From Puniceicoccales bacterium (GTDB taxonomy: Bacteria > Verrucomicrobiota > Verrucomicrobiia > Opitutales > JAIRLM01), in NCBI GenBank assembly GCA_031282565.1, contig JAITDL010000082.1, positions 1 to 11,506 on the forward strand: DNA of 11,506 bases, given 5' to 3'. This document shows positions 7,066-11,506 of this stretch, one piece after another. The notes beneath the pieces were generated by a model. The model made no database searches and was not told the DNA's origin. It saw only the letters and a program-made list of their open reading frames with translations. The first letter of the stretch is position 1; the number at the start of each line of letters is the position of its first letter. Made by a program: the position numbers and the translations under genes.

Positions 7066-7641
7066 GTGACAAATTTTTTACCATTAGCCGTGCGAACTCT
7101 CGAGGAGGCGGCGTCGGCAGGAAAGTGGCACTATGTGCTTTATGTTGCGGCACATGCGTTGGTTGATAGTCCGAGCGAAGAAAACATCCGCCACTTCATG
7201 GCTGCGATCGGAGAACTTCGCGGGTCGCGGCAAAGTGGAGCTGTGCGATTGGCAGCTGCGTTGCTAGTCCGCTATTTTACAGCTGCCATCTGCCGAAATC
7301 GAACCGGAAAATTGCGCTGCATAGTTGCCTGGCTGTGCCTATTCCCAGGATCTCATAGGGCGCTGCGCAGTCTGGCAATGCTGGCCAAAAAGACGCCGGG
7401 GATGGACCAAGTATTTTTGGCATCGATGCAGCTAATTCCGCTGGAGAAGATTCGCAGAGATGAGCGCACGAAACTCTGCCGCACCCTGTTGGCCAATGGG
7501 AATGGCGCCGAAGCGGCGGCAGTGGCGCAAAAAATTTTGGAATTGAACCCCGAAAGTGCCGAGGCTAGGCATTTGCTCTGGTCGGCCCTGCTGCAAAGTG
7601 GAAAAACGGAGGAAAAGTTATTCACAATCGGCTGTGAATAA
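7066..7641 (+). CDS. TPR-like helical protein of unknown function
   Basis: A 191-residue protein that I cannot place in a named family. It looks almost entirely helical and cytoplasmic, with no signal peptide. The C-terminal part (from about residue 135) has the spacing of a tetratricopeptide repeat: LCRTLLANGNGAEAAAVAQK, then LELNPESAEARHLLWSALLQ, where the L-NP-SAEA-LLW pattern is characteristic. TPR proteins usually act as protein-protein scaffolds. The start is GTG at 7066, supported by AAAGGTG about 9 bp upstream. It lies 134 bp after mreB. Its last codons coincide with two inverted DnaA boxes, and the stop TAA is part of the second box, so the end of the gene is constrained by, or arose from, that site. 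Confidence 0.75.
   Translation: MTNFLPLAVRTLEEAASAGKWHYVLYVAAHALVDSPSEENIRHFMAAIGELRGSRQSGAVRLAAALLVRYFTAAICRNRTGKLRCIVAWLCLFPGSHRALRSLAMLAKKTPGMDQVFLASMQLIPLEKIRRDERTKLCRTLLANGNGAEAAAVAQKILELNPESAEARHLLWSALLQSGKTEEKLFTIGCE
7618..7641. promoter_or_regulatory. Inverted pair of perfect DnaA boxes
   Basis: TTATTCACA at 7618-7626 and TGTGAATAA at 7633-7641 are exact reverse complements, 6 bp apart. Both fit the DnaA-box consensus TTATNCACA. They lie about 190 bp upstream of the dnaA start and overlap the last codons of the preceding gene. With the third box at 7846 they form either a dnaA autoregulatory site or part of a replication origin. Confidence 0.75.
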
Positions 7642-7706
7642 AATGGCAGAAAAGGAGGGTTGCATATTCCGCCGATGGCATTGGATTCCTCTTGGAGATG
7701 ATCGGA

Positions 7707-7817
7707 ATGGGCGTAGGTGTCGCTGTAGTTTGTGCTGTAACTTCGCTCCCAATGCCCACTTGCGCGAGTAACGGCCCGGCTCAGCCATGGGCCGCGCCAT
7801 TTGCCTATGGTAAATAA
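7707..7817 (+). CDS. Possible small ORF before dnaA
   Basis: A 36-codon frame ends at TAA 7815-7817, 14 bp before dnaA. ATG 7707 has GGAG at 7694-7697 nine bases upstream; ATG 7698 in the same frame is an alternative. The product begins with a hydrophobic run (MGVGVAVVCAVTSLPMP) and then turns Pro/Ala-rich, so it could be a small membrane or secreted peptide. There is no homology I recognise, and the stretch could equally be non-coding leader or origin sequence. Confidence 0.22.
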   Translation: MGVGVAVVCAVTSLPMPTCASNGPAQPWAAPFAYGK

Positions 7818-7831
7818 CTGATTTTTGAGCG

Positions 7832-9232
7832 ATGGATAGCTACATTGTGAATAACTCGTCCGAGAAAAGTGGTGAAGTGGCAACGCTCGCCTCCGCGTGG
7901 ATCGATCTACAGGGTAATTTGCGAACGATTTTTGCCGAGGATGTCTACCGCGTTTGGTTCGAGGATTTGCGGCCAATTCGCGAGAGTGATGACGAATTAA
8001 TTTTGTTGGCGCCCAATGAGTTCGCCGCTCTGTGGGTTCGCGATAACTACTGCAGCATACTGGAAAAACATCTTGAGCAGTCAACGGGGCGGAAGGTGTC
8101 AATTGGTTTGGAGGCGCCGCCAGATTCGCCGCGTGATGAAGCTCCAATTGCCGGAGGAACAATTTCCAAAATTGCACAGCGCAAACTGAATGCCATTAGA
8201 AAATTTGATGAGACATATCTAATTAATCCCAAAAATACATTCGACAATTTCATCGTCGGAGATGGCAACCAACTGGCGCAGGCGACCTGCATTGCCGTCG
8301 CCAGCGATCCCGGAAAAGCATACAATCCGCTATTTCTCTATGGCGCGACTGGACTTGGGAAAACTCATCTACTGCAAGCAGTTGCCCATGCTGCCATAGA
8401 AAAGCGTCCGAAGTTGAAGGTAGTTTACACTTCGACGGAAAAATTCACCAATGAATTCATTAAAGCCGTGCAGGAGAATTTGTTGGGTAAATTTCGCGAG
8501 GGCTATCGAAAGGTTGACATGCTGCTCATCGACGACGTGCATTTCCTGTCCGGCAAGGAGCGCATCCAGGAGGAATTCTTTTACACATTCAACGAGTTAT
8601 TCGAGTCGCAGAAGCAAATTTGTCTCTGCAGCGACAGGCCTGCGGCGGAAATTTCGCGCCTAGAAAATCGTCTCGTCTCCCGCTTCCAATGGGGCTTCGT
8701 GGCCGACATCCAGGCGCCGGACCTTGAAACGCGCATAGCAATACTGCGCAAGAAGGCAAATGACATGCGACTTGTTCTTCCCGAAGAAGTTCTGCAACTG
8801 CTAGCCGAGGGAGTTTCCACCAACGTGCGCCGTCTCGAGGGTGCTCTCACGCGCGTTGCCGGCTACGTTGCTCTCACCAAGCGGCAAATCGATGTCGCAG
8901 AAACGCAGCGACTTCTCCACGATATTTTTCGCGAGGAAGCATCTCGCGTTGTGCACATAGAGCAAATTCAACGGCGTGTGGCCGAGTATTTTAAAATAAC
9001 ATTGGCCGAGTTGCTCGGGAAAAAGCGGCCGGCGTCCATCGCGTTTCCGCGGCAGGTGGCAATGTACCTTTCGCGGCTGCTGACGACCCATTCGCTGCAG
9101 TTCATAGGCAACGAGTTCGGCGGTAGAGACCACGGCACCGTCATCCACGCCTGCAAAACCGTTGAAAACGCCATGGAGCAGGATGAAAGCGTGAAAAAGA
9201 CAATTGAAACGCTGCGGCAAACGTTTTGCTAG
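7832..9232 (+). CDS. dnaA: Chromosomal replication initiator protein DnaA
   Basis: DnaA binds DnaA boxes at oriC, forms an ATP-dependent filament, melts the duplex and recruits the helicase; it also regulates transcription, often of its own gene. The 466 residues are a normal length. Domain I lies in the first 90 residues. The AAA+ domain begins near residue 140, with Walker A GATGLGKT at 171-178 and Walker B LLIDD at 231-235 followed by VHFLSGKERIQEEFF. A sensor/arginine-finger region and then domain IV follow, with the DNA-binding signature GGRDHGTV at 430-437. ATG 7832 is the first start in the frame and gives a standard N-terminus, with no obvious Shine-Dalgarno sequence. A perfect DnaA box covers codons 5-8, and two more lie upstream, which suggests autoregulation or a nearby origin. 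Confidence 0.97.
   Translation: MDSYIVNNSSEKSGEVATLASAWIDLQGNLRTIFAEDVYRVWFEDLRPIRESDDELILLAPNEFAALWVRDNYCSILEKHLEQSTGRKVSIGLEAPPDSPRDEAPIAGGTISKIAQRKLNAIRKFDETYLINPKNTFDNFIVGDGNQLAQATCIAVASDPGKAYNPLFLYGATGLGKTHLLQAVAHAAIEKRPKLKVVYTSTEKFTNEFIKAVQENLLGKFREGYRKVDMLLIDDVHFLSGKERIQEEFFYTFNELFESQKQICLCSDRPAAEISRLENRLVSRFQWGFVADIQAPDLETRIAILRKKANDMRLVLPEEVLQLLAEGVSTNVRRLEGALTRVAGYVALTKRQIDVAETQRLLHDIFREEASRVVHIEQIQRRVAEYFKITLAELLGKKRPASIAFPRQVAMYLSRLLTTHSLQFIGNEFGGRDHGTVIHACKTVENAMEQDESVKKTIETLRQTFC
7846..7854 (-). promoter_or_regulatory. DnaA box inside the first codons of dnaA
   Basis: TGTGAATAA, the reverse complement of TTATTCACA, lies at codons 5-8 of dnaA (tyrosine-3-like stretch reading Y-I-V-N-N). 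It is identical to the two boxes at 7618-7641. Its place just inside the gene is well suited to repression of dnaA expression, but it may be a chance match forced by the coding sequence. Confidence 0.6.
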
Positions 9233-9323
9233 TGGTTCAGGCGCACGGCGTAAACCATGTAATTGACGAACTGCAGTAAAAAAAACTTGTCCACCAAACG
9301 GCGGCGCTTAGGCAGGTCACTGC

Positions 9324-9653
9324 GTGCTTACGTTTTTTACCGTTATTCTTTCCGTGGCGCTCATCCTCGTGGGGCTGTTCGCCATATTGCTGGTCTTGAT
9401 GCAAAAGTCCCCAGAAGGAGGGGGATTTGGGAGTTCCCTCGGCGGCAGTGCCATGGAGTCAGTTTTCGGCGGCGATGCCGGAGACGTCCTGGTGCGCACA
9501 ACGGCCAAGGTGGTTGCAATTTTCTTCGTCATGGCGCTGCTTCTCTCTCTCTGCTATGTGCATAGGGCAAAAATGCGGGATCGGCGGTCGTCCGTCCGCC
9601 TTCCGGAGCAAATAGTTGCCGTTCAACGGGAAACCGCTGGAGCTGAGAAGTAG
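9324..9653 (+). CDS. secG: Protein translocase subunit SecG
   Basis: SecG is the small non-essential subunit of the SecYEG channel and helps SecA-driven export. At 109 residues it matches E. coli SecG (110). It has two membrane spans, about residues 3-26 and 57-78, joined by the family motif LMQKSPEGGGFGSSLGG and then FGGDAGDVLVRTTAK. The C-terminal tail is basic and charged. The start is GTG at 9324, chosen because it gives the usual short N-terminus directly before the first span; an AGG lies upstream at 9315-9317. It is 91 bp after dnaA, in a gap with no gene or strong hairpin. The next gene begins immediately after its stop. Confidence 0.92.
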   Translation: MLTFFTVILSVALILVGLFAILLVLMQKSPEGGGFGSSLGGSAMESVFGGDAGDVLVRTTAKVVAIFFVMALLLSLCYVHRAKMRDRRSSVRLPEQIVAVQRETAGAEK

Positions 9654-10283
9654 ATGGCTGTTGCTAGGTTCTTCACCATTCTGTTCGTCTGCGCATCAGT
9701 TCGCCTCGGCGCGGAGCCGATGCGCGACGTCATCGCAGACTATCTTCCTCCACACGAAGCAATTAAGTTCTATGAGTTGGCTCGTCTGCAGACTGAGGAA
9801 TTGCTGGAGTCCTGGCGTGGCACAATGGAAATAGCTGGCAAATCGGTTTTTGTGGAAACCCGCGACGGCAACCTGTGGGCAACCGTTGACGGCAGCGAAG
9901 TGGCCGCAGAAAAAACCTGTGACGATTTTGTCCAGATCTGTAAGCAGTTCCCAATCTGTCGCTTCGACATTCTTTTTCCATTTCTTTCATGGGATAATTT
10001 CGCCTACGACGGCCCCGCCAACATGATGGGCCGCCGCGCCCAGCGCTATGTCGCGAGCCCGCCGGAAAATTACGGCCATTCCGTCGCCGCGGTGAAAATT
10101 TGGATCGATGACACCTACGGCTATCCCCTTTCCTGGGAGGTAGTTGACGAAAAAGGCCACACACTGCGCCGATTTCGCGTGCGGTCGCTCAAAAAGGATT
10201 CCAGCGGCGAGTGGACGGTGTCGACCGTTGAATTCTCCATGCCACGTGATCGGAAGCAGTTACACGTTAAATTTGTGGATTAG
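9654..10283 (+). CDS. Exported LolA-like (outer-membrane lipoprotein-sorting-type) protein
   Basis: A 209-residue protein with an N-terminal signal sequence (FFTILFVCASVRLGAEP; cleavage probably near residue 20) and no lipobox, so it should be periplasmic. The C-terminal half has the pattern of the LolA/LolB-fold outer-membrane lipoprotein-sorting family: a membrane or sorting segment FPFLSWDNFAYDGP, a turn with RRAQRYVA, then KIWIDDTYGYPLSWEVVDEKG, where lipoprotein-sorting proteins typically show an R-Y / I-W-ID-YP-V-D pattern. LolA-like proteins carry lipids or lipoproteins between membranes; the cargo here is unknown. ATG 9654 directly follows the secG stop TAG, so the two are likely translated together. 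GGAG at 9639-9642 lies 11 bp before the start. Confidence 0.7.
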   Translation: MAVARFFTILFVCASVRLGAEPMRDVIADYLPPHEAIKFYELARLQTEELLESWRGTMEIAGKSVFVETRDGNLWATVDGSEVAAEKTCDDFVQICKQFPICRFDILFPFLSWDNFAYDGPANMMGRRAQRYVASPPENYGHSVAAVKIWIDDTYGYPLSWEVVDEKGHTLRRFRVRSLKKDSSGEWTVSTVEFSMPRDRKQLHVKFVD

Positions 10284-10319
10284 CGAAGTTTGTCCACAGA
10301 TCCATATTCAGTGGTTGCC

Positions 10320-11339
10320 ATGGATGATAATTCGGCGAAAAGTGCACTCGGAGAGTCTGTTGAGTGCGCAAATCCGCGCTGCCCACTATTCCCCACCTGC
10401 GGCGGCTGCCAGTACCAAAACATGGCCTATGGTGCTCAGCTGAAACTAAAAAGGCGCCACATCGAAGAGCTCTTTAAAAATTTTGGCGACGATTTGCCGC
10501 CGGTCATGGCTACGATTCCTTCGCCGAATATCTACTTCTACCGCACAAAGTTAACTCCACACTATCGCCGAATCCGCGGAACCGGAACGGAACCCATAGG
10601 ATTTCTTTCTTCCAGCGGCCATGAGTTGGTTGATGTGCCGTCGTGTCCCATTGCCGTGGAGGAAATTAACGCAGCGTTGCCAGCCTGCCGTGATCGAATT
10701 CGTTCCAGCCCAACGAAACGCGGCGGCACGGCCCTGCTCCGCAGCAGCTGCGACGGAGTTATCGAAGATCCGAGGAAATTGGCCCGGGAAATTGTCTGCG
10801 GAAAGACATTCTATTTTGTTGCGGGAGAGTTCTTTCAGAACAACAGCTCCGCACTGCCAGGCCTCATCGATTGCGCGCGCACCATGGCCGCAGCGGACGG
10901 AATCGACTATCTCGTCGACGCCTATTGCGGTGTCGGCTTTTTCTCGATCTCTCTCGTTGAACACTTTAGGAAAATTGCAGCCGTGGAAATTTGCCGCGAA
11001 TCGGTGCGCCTCGGCCGCCTAAACGGCAGCATTCACGGAATAAATTCCATAGATTTTTTCGTCGGCACTGCTGAGGATATCTTTGCCTCCGTGGACTTTC
11101 CGCCAGATAAAACCGCCGTCCTGCTTGACCCGCCGCGCTCGGGCTGTGGCCGCAAATTTTGCGACCAGTTGCTAAAATTTCGCCCCCGCCGCGTTGTCTA
11201 CGTGTCCTGCGGGCCAGAGTCACAAGTCCTTGATGTGCAGCATCTAATTGATTTTTATCGCATCATATCAATTCGGCCGTTGGACATGTTCCCGCAGACG
11301 AAGCACATCGAAAATATTGTGCTACTCGAATTGCGATAA
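10320..11339 (+). CDS. TrmA/RlmC/RlmD-family RNA (uracil-C5) methyltransferase
   Basis: A 339-residue SAM-dependent enzyme that makes 5-methyluridine in rRNA or tRNA. The N-terminus has the 4Fe-4S ligands of the RlmC/RlmD type: C-x5-C-x2-C at C21, C27, C30 (CPLFPTCGGC) and a fourth cysteine at C109. The SAM site is DAYCGVG at 200-206, the DPPRSGC motif follows, and the catalytic cysteine is C297 in YVSCGPE. The general base is E331 in KHIEN. FFQNN is the usual F-Q-N motif. There is no room for an N-terminal TRAM domain, so it resembles RlmC more than RlmD. A TTG at 10290 would add 10 residues, but ATG 10320 is preferred. It starts 36 bp after the LolA-like gene. Whether the target is 23S rRNA or tRNA cannot be told. 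Confidence 0.9.
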   Translation: MDDNSAKSALGESVECANPRCPLFPTCGGCQYQNMAYGAQLKLKRRHIEELFKNFGDDLPPVMATIPSPNIYFYRTKLTPHYRRIRGTGTEPIGFLSSSGHELVDVPSCPIAVEEINAALPACRDRIRSSPTKRGGTALLRSSCDGVIEDPRKLAREIVCGKTFYFVAGEFFQNNSSALPGLIDCARTMAAADGIDYLVDAYCGVGFFSISLVEHFRKIAAVEICRESVRLGRLNGSIHGINSIDFFVGTAEDIFASVDFPPDKTAVLLDPPRSGCGRKFCDQLLKFRPRRVVYVSCGPESQVLDVQHLIDFYRIISIRPLDMFPQTKHIENIVLLELR

Positions 11340-11388
11340 ACTGCGCTGAGGCAACAAATAGTTTTGCCTTGACTGCCATCGCCAGTTC

Positions 11389-11414
11389 GGGCGGACTCGC
11401 CCCATAGTTTTTTT
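11389..11414 (+). terminator. Terminator-like hairpin before lysS
   Basis: GGGCG (11389-11393) and CGCCC (11398-11402) form a 5-bp GC stem with loop GACT, followed after 5 bp by seven T residues at 11408-11414. This resembles a short rho-independent terminator for the methyltransferase gene. A second inverted repeat, AGGCAA/TTGCCT at 11349-11354 and 11364-11369, lies closer to the stop but has no T run. Because the T run ends only 5 bp before the lysS start, an attenuator is also possible. Confidence 0.45.
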
Positions 11415-11419
11415 GCAAA

Positions 11420-11506
11420 ATGGGAACAGAAATTTCACAAAACGCTGTGGCTGTGACAAGTGACGTCTACGCAGTCCGCCTAAAAAAATTGGAGGAATTG
11501 CGCGCA
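11420..11506 (+). CDS. lysS: Start of lysyl-tRNA synthetase (partial)
   Basis: The last 29 codons of the window are open and run off the right edge. They end YAVRLKKLEELRA, which matches the typical N-terminal pattern of class II LysRS (R-x-K-L-x-x-L-R) that precedes the anticodon-binding domain. LysRS charges tRNA-Lys. The catalytic domain is not visible, so the identity rests on this short motif. ATG 11420 follows a T run and GCAAA, with no strong Shine-Dalgarno sequence. Confidence 0.6.
   Translation, partial: MGTEISQNAVAVTSDVYAVRLKKLEELRA

Noticed and set aside
7353..8177. 274-residue minus-strand open frame spanning the end of the TPR gene and the start of dnaA
   Set aside because: It is antisense to two well-supported plus-strand genes, and its sequence is rich in Ser/Arg/His with no family features.
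10288..10299. TTTGTCCACAGA before the methyltransferase gene, resembling a DnaA box
   Set aside because: TTGTCCACA differs from the consensus at one position and is isolated from the dnaA cluster.

Overview
This window is a run of bacterial housekeeping genes, almost all read left to right. Recognisable genes are rpsO (ribosomal protein S15), pnp (polynucleotide phosphorylase), fabD (malonyl-CoA:ACP transacylase), a tRNA-Glu(UUC), a YebC/TACO1-family gene, mreB, a TPR-like gene, dnaA, secG, a LolA-like periplasmic protein gene, a TrmA/RlmD-family RNA uracil-C5 methyltransferase gene, and the first 29 codons of what looks like lysS. One uncharacterised cysteine-bearing ORF lies on the minus strand. 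No transposase, integrase, phage gene, CRISPR array or toxin-antitoxin pair was seen.

The organism is a bacterium of moderate, roughly half G+C. The mix of proteins would fit the Verrucomicrobiota (Opitutae-like), possibly a host-associated lineage because intergenic stretches are fairly long. This is inference from protein character only; no 16S rRNA is present. Many starts lack a good Shine-Dalgarno sequence (rpsO, pnp, dnaA, mreB), whereas yebC and the TPR gene have one, so start-site calls rest mostly on family alignment.

Layout. 1-91: probable tail of an upstream gene. 92-251: structured leader before rpsO. 252-3883: rpsO, pnp and fabD in one direction, with 93-bp and 17-bp gaps. 3964-4040: tRNA-Glu with encoded CCA. 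4091-4804: yebC. 4866-5324: minus-strand ORF of unknown function. 5325-5872: 548 bp with no convincing gene but with a repeated GC palindrome and a small dyad ahead of mreB. 5873-6931: mreB, with no mreC/mreD after it here. 7066-7641: TPR-like protein. 7618-7854: three perfect DnaA boxes, two of them inverted at the very end of the TPR gene and one inside the first codons of dnaA. 7832-9232: dnaA. 9324-10283: secG and the LolA-like gene, directly abutting (TAG then ATG). 10320-11339: RNA methyltransferase. 11389-11414: terminator-like hairpin. 11420 to the end: lysS start.

Together these genes cover translation (S15, tRNA-Glu, rRNA/tRNA methylation, LysRS), RNA turnover (PNPase), fatty-acid synthesis (FabD), cell shape (MreB), replication initiation (DnaA) and protein export or envelope biogenesis (SecG, LolA-like). 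I did not find a clearly new biological system. The best leads are the DnaA-box cluster around dnaA, the minus-strand cysteine-bearing ORF, and the repeated palindrome upstream of mreB.
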